Source of the DNA: Mucilaginibacter kameinonensis
GTDB lineage: Bacteria; Bacteroidota; Bacteroidia; Sphingobacteriales; Sphingobacteriaceae
Length of the DNA: 64,000 nt
Assembly: GCF_003675385.1 (NCBI RefSeq)
Contig: NZ_RCWZ01000004.1
Coordinates: 124,001 to 188,000, forward strand
Direction of reading: 5' to 3'
Shown here: positions 50,814 through 60,841 of the stretch, one piece after another
How positions within the stretch are numbered: position 1 is the stretch's first letter
How the letters are laid out: each line of letters begins with the position of its first letter
Position numbers and translations under genes: made by a program
The notes under the pieces: generated by a model
Seen by the model: only the letters and a program-made list of their open reading frames with translations
What the model was told of the DNA's origin: nothing
Database searches by the model: none

Positions 50814-53104
50814 TCTTTTTGAGGGATATTGGTCATGGTGAATGCTAAAGTCCCCCCATGGCTTATCTGCTCATGTGATATGATATGGTCTTTTATAGCT
50901 ACTCCGTTAAAAGTAACTGACTTTACATATTTGTTTTGGGCTGAAAGGCCGGTAGCTTTAATCACCAGCTTATTTCCGTTTTGCAGGTTCATAGCTATGT
51001 ACGGAAACTGAGGGGCGCCAATACTGTACAAGCCTGAAGCCGGCGTTACCGGGTAAAAACCCATAGTACTGAAAATATACCAGGCAGATGTTTGCCCGCA
51101 ATCATCGTTACCGTTTATACCGATAGGCGCATTTCTGAAATTTTGCCACGAAGTATGTTGCCTTACCAGTTCCTGCGCTTTCCATGGCATGCCACAATAG
51201 TTAAACAGGTAAATGTAATGATGGCCCGGCTCGTTATCAGCCCTGTAATGTCCGTCATTAAAGTTGTGAGTTAGCTTGTCGGCAAAAGCTTTTTCGCCAC
51301 CCATGAGAGCGATCATTCCCGGTACATCCTGCATAGCTCCAAAAGTATATGTCCATTTCGTACCTTCGGTAAAGCCACTATCAGGTTGGGCCGACCAGCT
51401 TCCATCGGCATTTCGTGGAGCCATAAAGCCGGTTGAGCTGTTGTAAACATTCTTATAGTTTTTGCTCCAGCCCATTAACTGGTTATAATCGCTTGTTTTA
51501 CCTAAGGCTTTTGCAAGCTGGGCAACGCAGTAATCATCAATGCCATACTCAATGGTACGGGACACCGACTCTTTAGTTTTATCTACAGGGATGTAGCCTA
51601 ATTTATGATAATTAGTCAGTCCTCCCCTTGCTTCAAAGCTTGTCCACAAGTCACGGTCTCCCCATTTTTTTTGAACATCGCCATCAGGTGCTGTAAACGC
51701 GTCTTTGTGTAACGCTTCGTAAGCTAACGCTGCACTGTAACCTCTAAAACCTTTAACATAAGCATCAGCAATTACAGCATCGGCATGAGTGCCTATCATG
51801 ATATTGGTATAGGTTGGATTTGGCCACATTGGCATCCATCCACCCTCCTGGTACATTTGCAGGAGCGATTTCACCATGTCGTTTACACGCTCGGGCTGAG
51901 TGAGGGTCAATAGCGGATGCAAGGCCCTGAAAGTATCCCATAGTGAATAATCATTGTAAGAAACGCCGTTGTGGATCTTATCATCAAAAGCGCTGTAATA
52001 CCTGCCGTACTCTGAAAACTCCCTTGGGAAAAGCAAAGTATGGAATAAAGCCGTATAAAAAATTGTTTTCTGTCCATCAGTAATATCAGCTACCTGCACT
52101 TTCTTCAGTTGTTGCTGCCAGTTATCGCGGGTGCTTTTCACCACTTTCTCAAAGTCCCAGTCGGGGATTTCCCGCTTAAGGTTGTGACGTGCTTGATCGA
52201 TACTGATAAACGATGTAGCTACAGTAACTTTTACTACAGTACTACCCGTTGTTTTAAATGACACATAAGCGCCCATGCGGGTACCAAACTGTTCTTTGCT
52301 TCTTTTTTTGATGGTTTGATTATCCCAGGTGCCGTAGTTGCGAATAGGCTTATCAAACTTGATAATAAAATAACCTTTAAAGTTTTTCAATGGCGGGCCA
52401 AGTTGCGCCGATTGCCTGTCGGGATTATAACCGGTGATCTCGTTATTTACAGTATCAACGTGTACATATCCACGCATCTCCTTCATCCTCACCTTAAAAT
52501 CATTGGCCCAATCGGTAAGTGCAGGGTTTAGGTTTATTCCCTGTATTATCAAATGCGCTTGATCTGTCTTCGGGAAGGTAAAACGAAACATGCCGCAGGT
52601 ATTGGCCCCGGCTATCTCAGCCTTGATACTTGTGTTGGCAGCTGCTTTTAGCTTTACAGAATAATAATAAGGTTTTGCCACTTCATCCTTATGGTCAAAC
52701 ATCAGCTTGCGTTCTTCGGGCAGCACGCGCAGGTTGCCAATCTGAGGCATTACAGATACATAACCATAATCGCCCATCCAAACGGTTGGTTGGTGCGAGG
52801 CCATCAGGCCTATTACCGAGTTATCCTCATAGGTATAACTCATTTTGCTCATTTTATTCTCGCCGGTTTGGGCAACAAAATTGGTCATGGCAAACGGCAC
52901 GTTAACGCAGGGCATGGTACCACCGCCGTCAAGTCCTTTAGCAAACCCGGTTGATGCCGTGCCGATGAGCGGGTTAACAAAGTCAACCTCGTCCTTTTTT
53001 ACTTTAGTAGTTTTTTGCTGGGCATTTGTTGCGACAGCGGCAAACGAAAGCAGCATCAAGGGGTATACCTTCCGTTTTAATTTCGGACAAATGTTTAAGA
53101 TCAT
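50810..53104 (-). CDS. GH92 alpha-mannosidase
   Basis: 764 aa, usual length for GH92. Signal peptide region VYPLMLLSFAAVATNAQ, then VDFVNPLIGTASTGFAKG (typical start), FPREFSEYGRYYSAFDDKIH, YSLWDTFRALHPLLTLTQPE, GGWMPMWPNPTYTNIMIGTH and GINGNDDCGQTSAWYIFSTM near 660. Calcium-dependent, acting on alpha-linked mannose (1,2 most often) of N-glycans or yeast mannan in the periplasm. Second GH92 follows upstream at 53202, so they are a pair with possibly different linkage specificity. Confidence 0.93.
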   Translation of the reverse strand: MILNICPKLKRKVYPLMLLSFAAVATNAQQKTTKVKKDEVDFVNPLIGTASTGFAKGLDGGGTMPCVNVPFAMTNFVAQTGENKMSKMSYTYEDNSVIGLMASHQPTVWMGDYGYVSVMPQIGNLRVLPEERKLMFDHKDEVAKPYYYSVKLKAAANTSIKAEIAGANTCGMFRFTFPKTDQAHLIIQGINLNPALTDWANDFKVRMKEMRGYVHVDTVNNEITGYNPDRQSAQLGPPLKNFKGYFIIKFDKPIRNYGTWDNQTIKKRSKEQFGTRMGAYVSFKTTGSTVVKVTVATSFISIDQARHNLKREIPDWDFEKVVKSTRDNWQQQLKKVQVADITDGQKTIFYTALFHTLLFPREFSEYGRYYSAFDDKIHNGVSYNDYSLWDTFRALHPLLTLTQPERVNDMVKSLLQMYQEGGWMPMWPNPTYTNIMIGTHADAVIADAYVKGFRGYSAALAYEALHKDAFTAPDGDVQKKWGDRDLWTSFEARGGLTNYHKLGYIPVDKTKESVSRTIEYGIDDYCVAQLAKALGKTSDYNQLMGWSKNYKNVYNSSTGFMAPRNADGSWSAQPDSGFTEGTKWTYTFGAMQDVPGMIALMGGEKAFADKLTHNFNDGHYRADNEPGHHYIYLFNYCGMPWKAQELVRQHTSWQNFRNAPIGINGNDDCGQTSAWYIFSTMGFYPVTPASGLYSIGAPQFPYIAMNLQNGNKLVIKATGLSAQNKYVKSVTFNGVAIKDHIISHEQISHGGTLAFTMTNIPQKD

Positions 53105-53201
53105 TTCAGATAGATTTTTAGGCTTGTTTAAACAGGCTTGGCAAATCTCTAATTTTTCAGATCATATTTGTGATATGCCCGATATTTTTTTCAGCGTTAT
53201 T

Positions 53202-56200
53202 TTATTGTTGAAAAATTGACGCCTTTTCTGAAGACACAATACTCTTTATATCATCTGCCGATAAAGCATTCTTAAACACTTTCACCTTGTTGATATAACC
53301 ATGAAACACCCGCTCAGACGGAAACTCCTCGTTTCGGCCCAGGGTCCATTTATTATTTACCGACAGATCTGCGGTTACATCTAATTCAGAAGTGCCGACT
53401 AAAACACCATCAATATAAACATACAGCGTTTTGCCCGTACATACACCGGCTATATGATGCCAGTGCTGCTGCCAGTCGGCAGGCAGGTTTACCGTGCAAT
53501 CGCCCCTGCCCCATCCTCCTGCAAAAAAGGTGAGCGTTTTGCTATCGGTCATTTGCAAAACGTGATTATCACCCTTGGTGATGATATCTGTTAAGCCTTT
53601 CTCTTTTTCCATTGGGTATACCCAGCCCATCATACTAATAGTTTCGCCCATCCTATCTAAAACCGGGGCATTAGGTACCTCTACATAAGTATTATCGCCA
53701 AACAGAAGTTTATCCTTACTATCGGGCGTAGCTGAAATAATGTGCCCATCATTATGAAAACCTGAGCTATCGGCGACCATTTTTCCGGAGGATATTGATG
53801 CAAAATCCAGCAGTAGCGATTCCATAGCGTTTTCATAAACCTTATACCTAACCTGCGGATGATCATAAACTACCAGGCGATTAAAGCCTTTTGTCAATGC
53901 CTTGATATTATGAGCGATAGTTTTGACTTCGCCTGCTTTAAGTTTAATGCTATCGGTAAAAACGATAAGGTCATTCAATTTGACCGGGATTTTGAAACCG
54001 CGTTCAAGTCCGCCGATATTTTTTACCGTATATTTTACTTCCTGAATGTCATTTAGTTTAATCATCGGTTTTACGTCCAGTGCGAGTACTTTGCACAAAG
54101 CTTCCTGTGGCTTCACAGGCAGCTTTACATTAACCGTAAATGGCGCCATGTTATCCAGTTTCAACGTTGTTTTTCCAGCCGGATAAAGCCTGAAGTTGAT
54201 AGAATCCTGAACAGTTTGCCCCGTTTCAACCAGGCAATTTTTGTAAGCGTAAGGCGCTCCGTTAACCAATAACTTTACCGTCTTAATTCCCCTGCTGCCT
54301 GTATTCTTGAGCTTAAAACTTACAACAAGTGGCTCATCAGGGGTTACAGTCTTTTTATTCACCGAATAGCAAACGATGCTGAAAGCCGTATTTTTTTGCG
54401 TGGCCGGTAGCTCAACTGGATCTTTATCTGCCGGCCAGTTCGCGGGCTCCTTACTCATATCAAAATTCATTGATCCCCCATTTGCCAGTACCGAATGCGG
54501 CAGGATTAATTGTTGCCATGCTTTATCATTCACCTGCAGCGATTGCACATAGTTATTTTTCGCTGATGAATTATTGTTATTAATGACAAATTGTTTACCG
54601 TTTGGTAAATGAATTATTACAGACTTGAACAATGGAGCGCCGATAGCATAAAGAGGTCTTCCCGGGCATACCGGATAAATACCTATTGCACTAAAAACAT
54701 ACCAGCTGGATGTTGACCCAAGGTCATCGTTGCCAGGTAAACCGCCGGGTGTAGCGCTGAACCTGTTTAGCATGATGTCCCTTACCCATTTTTGGGTTAG
54801 CGGTGGCTTACCGGCCTGGTTAAACAGGTAAGGCAGATGAAACACCGTTTCGTTATCAAACAGGATAACGTTATTGCTCAGAGCAGAATCAAGCCGCGCA
54901 GCAAACTGTACATTACCGCCCATCACATTGATGAGGTCTTTTCCGTTTTGCGGAACAAAGTATGAATACACCCATTTATCGCCCTCTTTATACCCCGATG
55001 TACCCGGCTGGAGTTTAAACTCGCCGCCATTGCGCGGAAGCATAAACAATTCATCTTTATTTAAAAGGGTGCGATAATTAAAACCCCGGTTTGATGATAA
55101 TTGAAATGTATGTTTATCCCCAATCACTTTGTCCGCAAATTGCGACAAGGCCCAATCATCATAAGCATACTCAACCGTACGGGTAACGGATTCCGGCTTG
55201 GTAAAGGGTACATAACCCTTTTCGTGATATACTTCCATATCCGATTGAACGAATGGCCCATCCACCAGGTCTTTTTTCATCGCCTGATAAGCAAGTGCTT
55301 TATCAAAACCGGTGATACCTTTCAAATAGGAATCAACAATAATTGGGGTGGCGTGATTGCCCGTCATACTTTCGGTTGGCAGGTGGCCGCTTTGTTTATA
55401 AACATCCAGCATGGACAGGATCACATCCTGTTGTTTTTGAGGATAAAGCAAGGTAAGCAAAGGATGCAGCGATCGGAATGTATCCCAGGGAGAAAATCCT
55501 CCGTATTGGTTTTGCCCTGCCTTTTGATGGATCTCACCATCATTACCACGATAGTTACCATCAGCGTCATCAATTACCCATGGCAATAACAGCGAATGAT
55601 ACAACGCTGTATAAAACACCGTTTTATGTTGTTCACTATCATCAGCTATATCAACGACGGATAATAGTTTAGCCCATTCCTTAGCAGTTTTCGCCCATAG
55701 CTCGTCAAAACTGAGCCCGCCGATTTCCTGATCGATATTGTGCTGCGCGCCGGAATAACCAACCGATGATTTACTCAACTGTAAAGTGATTACTGCTGCA
55801 CGCCCCTGGGCTTTAGAAAAGCCAAATAACCAGCCGCCTTTAACTTCCTTTTTGTAGATGTATGCTTCGTTAAAGTTTATAACAACATTAGCCCCCGAAA
55901 TATGGAGTACTTTATTTGATACCGACTGAATTTCGCCTGCGTTCCCGATAAAAACTTGCGGGCTATCATTACCTTTAAAAGTAAAACGAAACATCCCCGC
56001 TCTTACAGTAGCCGTTGCTTCTACGGTGATTGGCTGACCATCAAAACTTACCTTATAATAACCCGGCCCAGCAGCTTCATTTTTATGAGAAAAGCGCATG
56101 CTTGATTTACCGGACTCGAAGGTTGTTGCGCTATTCCAGGGCATGATAAAAAGATGCCCCGATGATCCTTCGGGAAAGCCGCTCATATGTCCCAGGCAAC

Positions 56201-56468
56201 TGAAATAATAAATTGAACTGTCGGTATAATTATATCCCCTTGCTCCTGTAACCCTCGTTTCCGGACTTAGTTGTACGCTACCTGACGGCGCAACCGCACC
56301 GGGATAACAGCCGCCATTGTTGCCCCATTTGGTGAGCACATTGCTTACCGTTGTGCCAATAAATGGATCAACATAACGCAGGTGGTTTGTTTGCTGGGCA
56401 TGGAGGTTGGTGCCCAACGATATAATGACTGAAACGAAATAGATTATCTTCTTCAATTGTGCAATCAA
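53202..56468 (-). CDS. GH92 alpha-mannosidase with C-terminal LamG-like domain
   Basis: 1088 aa. Signal peptide KIIYFVSVIISLGTNLHAQ; LRYVDPFIGTTVSNVLTKWG at the start of the GH92 domain; FSPWDTFRSLHPLLTLLYPQ; GLPGNDDLGSTSSWYVFSAI near 580. Residues 715-900 form two or three beta-sandwich modules with repeated VSFKLKNTGSRGIK- and VKYTVKNIGGLERG-like strands. The C-terminal about 150 residues (MGETISMMGWVYPMEKE, DWQQHWHHIAGVCTGKTLYVYIDG) are a concanavalin-A/LamG fold. The extra modules may bind glycan. Gap of 97 nt to the next GH92 gene. Confidence 0.92.
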   Translation of the reverse strand: MIAQLKKIIYFVSVIISLGTNLHAQQTNHLRYVDPFIGTTVSNVLTKWGNNGGCYPGAVAPSGSVQLSPETRVTGARGYNYTDSSIYYFSCLGHMSGFPEGSSGHLFIMPWNSATTFESGKSSMRFSHKNEAAGPGYYKVSFDGQPITVEATATVRAGMFRFTFKGNDSPQVFIGNAGEIQSVSNKVLHISGANVVINFNEAYIYKKEVKGGWLFGFSKAQGRAAVITLQLSKSSVGYSGAQHNIDQEIGGLSFDELWAKTAKEWAKLLSVVDIADDSEQHKTVFYTALYHSLLLPWVIDDADGNYRGNDGEIHQKAGQNQYGGFSPWDTFRSLHPLLTLLYPQKQQDVILSMLDVYKQSGHLPTESMTGNHATPIIVDSYLKGITGFDKALAYQAMKKDLVDGPFVQSDMEVYHEKGYVPFTKPESVTRTVEYAYDDWALSQFADKVIGDKHTFQLSSNRGFNYRTLLNKDELFMLPRNGGEFKLQPGTSGYKEGDKWVYSYFVPQNGKDLINVMGGNVQFAARLDSALSNNVILFDNETVFHLPYLFNQAGKPPLTQKWVRDIMLNRFSATPGGLPGNDDLGSTSSWYVFSAIGIYPVCPGRPLYAIGAPLFKSVIIHLPNGKQFVINNNNSSAKNNYVQSLQVNDKAWQQLILPHSVLANGGSMNFDMSKEPANWPADKDPVELPATQKNTAFSIVCYSVNKKTVTPDEPLVVSFKLKNTGSRGIKTVKLLVNGAPYAYKNCLVETGQTVQDSINFRLYPAGKTTLKLDNMAPFTVNVKLPVKPQEALCKVLALDVKPMIKLNDIQEVKYTVKNIGGLERGFKIPVKLNDLIVFTDSIKLKAGEVKTIAHNIKALTKGFNRLVVYDHPQVRYKVYENAMESLLLDFASISSGKMVADSSGFHNDGHIISATPDSKDKLLFGDNTYVEVPNAPVLDRMGETISMMGWVYPMEKEKGLTDIITKGDNHVLQMTDSKTLTFFAGGWGRGDCTVNLPADWQQHWHHIAGVCTGKTLYVYIDGVLVGTSELDVTADLSVNNKWTLGRNEEFPSERVFHGYINKVKVFKNALSADDIKSIVSSEKASIFQQ

Positions 56469-56484
56469 TAATTTAAAACATTAA

Positions 56485-56576
56485 TGTAGAGACGCATAAT
56501 TGCGTCTCCCGCTTGCCGGGCATTAAAATAGCATGCCGCCTCTGTACAGTTAGAGACGCAATTATGCGTCTCTACA
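56485..56576. repeat. Palindrome of the TAGAGACGCA family
   Basis: TGTAGAGACGCATAATTGCG (56485 on) mirrors CGCAATTATGCGTCTCTACA (ending 56576), with a spacer of about 50 bp. A frequent kind of intergenic hairpin in this lineage; here between two genes of the glycan locus. Confidence 0.8.
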
Positions 56577-56585
56577 ATTATCAGG

Positions 56586-57713
56586 TTATATCTTTATATA
56601 AATCTTCTTTTTATCAAGCGCCCAGGCTACCAACCAGCAAAGCATCATATAACAAAGTGCAAATACCAGTGTGCCAAAAGCACCGGGGAATATCTTTTGA
56701 TAAAATACCTGGTTTATCCAATCGTAAAAGCTTAGCTGTGGTTTTACCCAAATGGTTTGAAAAACGGTAAGCAACAACTCCGATAACAGGTATATGGCTA
56801 ATGAATTTCGTCCAAAAACCAGGAAGAAGTTTGTGCTGCTTTTGATCTTTTTTATTTCGATGGCAAATACCATGAAACCTAACAGTAAAAGGTCGATACC
56901 GATTGTCAACAGCGTGAACGAGCTTGTCCATAGTTTTTTGGCTACAGGGAAAAACTGCGCCCAGAATAAGGAAACGGCAATCAGCAAAACTCCGCACATG
57001 AATAAGCGTGCTACTGACTCGTAATTTTTCCCTTTACGCTGAATGAACGCTCCGGCCAGGAAGCCGCCTATTACGTTCACAATGGCTGTCATAGTGCTGA
57101 GTAAGCCTTCAGGGTCAAAAGCTATCGGGCCGCCCTTGTCGTGATACAAATGATCATTACCTAAAATCGATATATCCAAGCGTGTGCCGGCGTTGCCCAG
57201 CATGGTATACTCTTTGCCCGGTTCGCCGCAAAATATCAGGAAAGCCCAATAACCCAATAAAAGCGCAATGGATATAATAATAGCAGTTCGTTGTGAGCAA
57301 TAATGAACTATCAAAGCACCAAAAAAGTAACACAACGCTATACGTTGTAACACCCCCATGATACGGGTATGATTTAAAGGATTAAACACCCAGCTACCTG
57401 CCTCACGATGGAAAAACGGGAACCAATACATCAGGTAGCCCAGCAGGAAAATAATGACTGTGCGTTTAAATATCTTGCCTATAAAAGCAGCATCAGTTTC
57501 AAACTTCTTTTTAGAAAAACTAAGCGCGTTACCTACAGCGAATAGGAACGACGGGAAAACCAGATCGGTAGGTGTAAAACCAATCCAGGGTGCATGATCA
57601 AGCGGCGACCATACGTTTGCCCCCGAACCGGGGGCATTAACGATGATCATGAAGCAAATGGTCATACCACGGAAAACATCAAGTGCGGTAAATCTTTCGG
57701 TTGTTGTAGCCAT
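56586..57713 (-). CDS. HGSNAT/NagX-type membrane acyltransferase (DUF5009)
   Basis: 375 aa with about ten hydrophobic helices. RFTALDVFRGMTICFMIIVN is the family start; LDHAPWIGFTPTDLVFPSFL contains the His of lysosomal heparan-alpha-glucosaminide acetyltransferase; IMGVLQRIALCYFFGALIV and GTLVFALCYMMLCWLVAW are later landmarks. Probably acetylates or transports amino-sugar intermediates across the inner membrane. Encoded 9 nt behind the GH35 gene and near a GH89 NAGLU enzyme, paralleling the lysosomal heparan pathway. Confidence 0.82.
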   Translation of the reverse strand: MATTTERFTALDVFRGMTICFMIIVNAPGSGANVWSPLDHAPWIGFTPTDLVFPSFLFAVGNALSFSKKKFETDAAFIGKIFKRTVIIFLLGYLMYWFPFFHREAGSWVFNPLNHTRIMGVLQRIALCYFFGALIVHYCSQRTAIIISIALLLGYWAFLIFCGEPGKEYTMLGNAGTRLDISILGNDHLYHDKGGPIAFDPEGLLSTMTAIVNVIGGFLAGAFIQRKGKNYESVARLFMCGVLLIAVSLFWAQFFPVAKKLWTSSFTLLTIGIDLLLLGFMVFAIEIKKIKSSTNFFLVFGRNSLAIYLLSELLLTVFQTIWVKPQLSFYDWINQVFYQKIFPGAFGTLVFALCYMMLCWLVAWALDKKKIYIKI

Positions 57714-57722
57714 GTGCTGTTA

Positions 57723-60680
57723 TTAATTAAGGGGTATTGAATATTCTTTAATTGACCGGCCCGCGGCTTCTTCGGCCACGATCCGTGTTTTATTGATACT
57801 ATCACCATCTTCGTCATAAACCACAACCTGGTTTAAGCCCGGTTTAAGCCAGCATTCGGGGATGTAAAGGCTTTTCATATCCAGTTTTTCAGGGTACCGG
57901 CCCAGGTTATGATCGTTAACCCAAACAGAGCCATGGCCTAAACCTTCAGGGTCAAAACGCCAGATGAAGGTGTCTCCATTTGATGGTGGTAAACTGAATG
58001 TTGTACGATAAAAGAGCGGCGCGTTTTTCATTTGTTTGGCAGCATCGGGCTTTGTCCAGCCCTGAGCAGCCAGCGCGTCGCCGGGGCCACCCTTCAGTTG
58101 CCAGTTGGTTACCGCTGTGGCATCACCGATAGCGTTGATTTTTACAGGCTGATCGATACCACCTTCGTTTGAATAATTCTCGATAAAGACCGTAAGATCA
58201 ACCGGATGTTTTAATATTTCGGCATCGGTAATATTAACTTCAAAAGGCTGGTTCCATCCATCGTGATGTATAACCTGTTTCCCATTGATAAATACAGTAG
58301 CGTTTTCATCAACACTTTTAAACAGCACCTGTATTTTAGCGGTACCTGCAGGTTGTTGCGGAATGGTTGTATGGAACCAGGCATAACCTTCTTTCAGGTT
58401 AAAAACGTCATTACCTATTTTATACTTTTTGTATACCGATGTATCAAATGCTGGCGGACCTTGTTTTACATCGTCCTTTTTGCTGGCCTTAGCAAAATAC
58501 CAATCACCAAGTTCCGAAATAAACGGCCCGCCCTTTTTGATCAATGCCTTGCCGAAAAGCCCTTTGCTATCCACCTCATCTATCGGACCAAGGTAGGCAG
58601 CCAGTTTATCGCGTCCGTCATGTGCCGCGAAAACGGCTAACGTATGTTTCCCTTTTGTTAGATTAAGGGTTAGCTCATTATCATTCAGCTTCCACTTAGC
58701 GGCGGGCTTGCCATCAATAAAAGCCTGTCCCCTGCCACCGCCTTTTACTTGTAAAGTATATTTTCCGTTAGATGGGATATTTAGCGTAGTCCTGTACCAG
58801 GCATCAGCGGTCACATCAGCGTCCGCACCCATAGGTTGCGGATCGGTTGATTTGAGCCAGCCGCTTGTATTAACATTGGTTGCAGCGTTTGCAGCCGCGT
58901 TTTTATATTGCCAGTTAGATAAACTGATAGTCTGTGGTTGACCACCTTTTTGCGCATTAACACTAAATGCTATCTCTTTACTATCAGTATAAAGCATCCC
59001 TTTCTGAACCGCGCTTTGGGTTAAAGGTGTTTCTGCAGTTATTTTAAACTGTCCATTTTTAACAGATGCATCACCAACATAATTCAGCCCCGTGATAATG
59101 TAGTTTTTGCCGTCCGTTTCGGTGATCCAAGTTTTATCAGTCAATGCCCGGTTCATGGCTAAAACCCGAATGGTTTGTGAACTAACGTTAAAACTATATT
59201 CAAGTGGTTTATCGGGAGTAGTTGACATTTGCTCATCAATCAACACGCTGTTATTATCCACTTTTACAGAACCCGATGCTGATGACGCTTTAACTTTAGT
59301 ATCGAAACGAAGCAGCAACGGATCGCCGGCTTCAGCATCAACAACTATCGTTGTGGTATTAGCCTGTTTAACAATAGCAAATACACGGGTGAGCGCCCAA
59401 TCGAGGGTTGCATCCTCATTAAGTTTATAATTATGTACTAAAGGATAAATTTCTTTAGGCTGCAGGTTGATCTTTTTACCAGCAAACAGATCTTCGCTGC
59501 CTTTGATATTTAATGATGTGCTTACTTTAGCTATCCCCGAATTATCCAGGAATATCAAATCACCTGCCGGGCTTGTGCGGGCGGATACTTTTATAGCAGT
59601 ATCAGCCGCGATGCCTTTATAATTGTCCGACGCATTGGTACTATTCTCCAATACATCCTGAAAACTACGCGAAAACCAGGCGGCACGTTTAAAGGTATAA
59701 TAGATAGGCCGTAAATCACCCGCCTGACCGATACCTGTGCCATAATCGTACGAAGCGGCATCCTCATCATTATTGGTATAACCAAAGTTTGAACCGCCGT
59801 GTGCCATGTAGTAATTATAACCGTTACCTCCATGAGCGATAATTTTCCAGGTACGCCTGTCATAAAGTTCAGCATCACCCGGCTTAGCACCGTATTGCGA
59901 ATACCAAACAGCCCAAAACTCGGTAGAGAACCATGGGTTTGGACGTTTATCATCATCAAGTTTTCCATCGCCGGCCGGGTCGCTGGCATGATGTAAGCCG
60001 CTGAAAAAATATGGCACCTGCATACCCATATCCAAAGCTTTTGCCTGCAGGTGTTTAAAATAGCCATCGGGCATTACGGTTCCCCAGCCGTTGGGATGCT
60101 CATTCTCCAACTGAACCAATATCACGGCGCCGCCTTTATTGATTTGTCTTTGGAATACTACCGGCAAAAGATGATCAAAAAAGCGGTCGACATATTGCTC
60201 AAAAGGCTTATTGTCCTCCCGTACCCTCAGGCCTTTTTTAAACTTAAGCCATATAGGGTAGCCGCCGTTATCCCACTCGGCACAGTAATATGGGCCAACA
60301 CGAACAATGGCGTATAAGCCAAGCTGCTTTACGATATCCAGGAATTTACCCAAATCACGGTCGCCACTGAAGTTGAATTTGCCTTCCTGCTCTTCATGAA
60401 AATTCCAGATGGTATAGATCTCGATACAATTAAAACCTGCCCGTTTGATCTTTAACAGCCTATCGTACCAAAGTTCATGCGGGATACGCGCATATTCCAG
60501 CCCGGCCGACGCTATGAACGTACGTTTACCGTTTACCAAAAAGCCTTTACTGTCAAAATCAATAAAAGGTTTGGCAATTGCAGAAGCCGGGAAAATATGA
60601 TCGTTAGATTCCTGGCTGTGCGCTGCGGTAAAACCGGTTAGCAATAAGATGGATGTTAATATAGTGTAGCGTAGTCTCAT
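57723..60680 (-). CDS. GH35 beta-galactosidase
   Basis: 985 aa. Signal peptide LTSILLLTGFTAAHSQ. The TIM barrel shows IKRAGFNCIEIYTIWNFHEE, VRVGPYYCAEWDNGGYPIWL (GGxPxWL), acid/base Glu in VQLENEH (about 193) and probable nucleophile Glu in FSTEFWAVWYSQYG (about 252). The C-terminal half consists of several jelly-roll modules (GKYTLQVKGGGRGQAFIDGK, KIQVLFKSVDENATVFINGK, FIWRFDPEGLGHGSVWVNDH). Releases beta-galactose from glycans in the periplasm. Confidence 0.9.
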   Translation of the reverse strand: MRLRYTILTSILLLTGFTAAHSQESNDHIFPASAIAKPFIDFDSKGFLVNGKRTFIASAGLEYARIPHELWYDRLLKIKRAGFNCIEIYTIWNFHEEQEGKFNFSGDRDLGKFLDIVKQLGLYAIVRVGPYYCAEWDNGGYPIWLKFKKGLRVREDNKPFEQYVDRFFDHLLPVVFQRQINKGGAVILVQLENEHPNGWGTVMPDGYFKHLQAKALDMGMQVPYFFSGLHHASDPAGDGKLDDDKRPNPWFSTEFWAVWYSQYGAKPGDAELYDRRTWKIIAHGGNGYNYYMAHGGSNFGYTNNDEDAASYDYGTGIGQAGDLRPIYYTFKRAAWFSRSFQDVLENSTNASDNYKGIAADTAIKVSARTSPAGDLIFLDNSGIAKVSTSLNIKGSEDLFAGKKINLQPKEIYPLVHNYKLNEDATLDWALTRVFAIVKQANTTTIVVDAEAGDPLLLRFDTKVKASSASGSVKVDNNSVLIDEQMSTTPDKPLEYSFNVSSQTIRVLAMNRALTDKTWITETDGKNYIITGLNYVGDASVKNGQFKITAETPLTQSAVQKGMLYTDSKEIAFSVNAQKGGQPQTISLSNWQYKNAAANAATNVNTSGWLKSTDPQPMGADADVTADAWYRTTLNIPSNGKYTLQVKGGGRGQAFIDGKPAAKWKLNDNELTLNLTKGKHTLAVFAAHDGRDKLAAYLGPIDEVDSKGLFGKALIKKGGPFISELGDWYFAKASKKDDVKQGPPAFDTSVYKKYKIGNDVFNLKEGYAWFHTTIPQQPAGTAKIQVLFKSVDENATVFINGKQVIHHDGWNQPFEVNITDAEILKHPVDLTVFIENYSNEGGIDQPVKINAIGDATAVTNWQLKGGPGDALAAQGWTKPDAAKQMKNAPLFYRTTFSLPPSNGDTFIWRFDPEGLGHGSVWVNDHNLGRYPEKLDMKSLYIPECWLKPGLNQVVVYDEDGDSINKTRIVAEEAAGRSIKEYSIPLN

Positions 60681-60720
60681 GATTTTTTACAATCCTGTAG
60701 TTCAGTAAAATTAAAAAAGG

Positions 60721-60802
60721 CGTCATTGCGAGGAACGAAGCAATCCCCGATTAGCCGGGCCGTTCTGTACAGTTCGCGATTGCTTCGTTCCTCGCAATGA
60801 CG
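60721..60802. repeat. Palindrome of the CGTCATTGCGAGGAACGAAG family
   Basis: CGTCATTGCGAGGAACGAAG plus CAATC is mirrored by GATTGCTTCGTTCCTCGCAA plus TGACG, a near-perfect 25-bp stem. Related to the inner palindrome at 36716-36809. Lies between the GH89 and GH35 genes. Confidence 0.85.
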
Positions 60803-60841
60803 ATTTTTATTATACTCTTATGTGATTTTTTAACATGTTTC

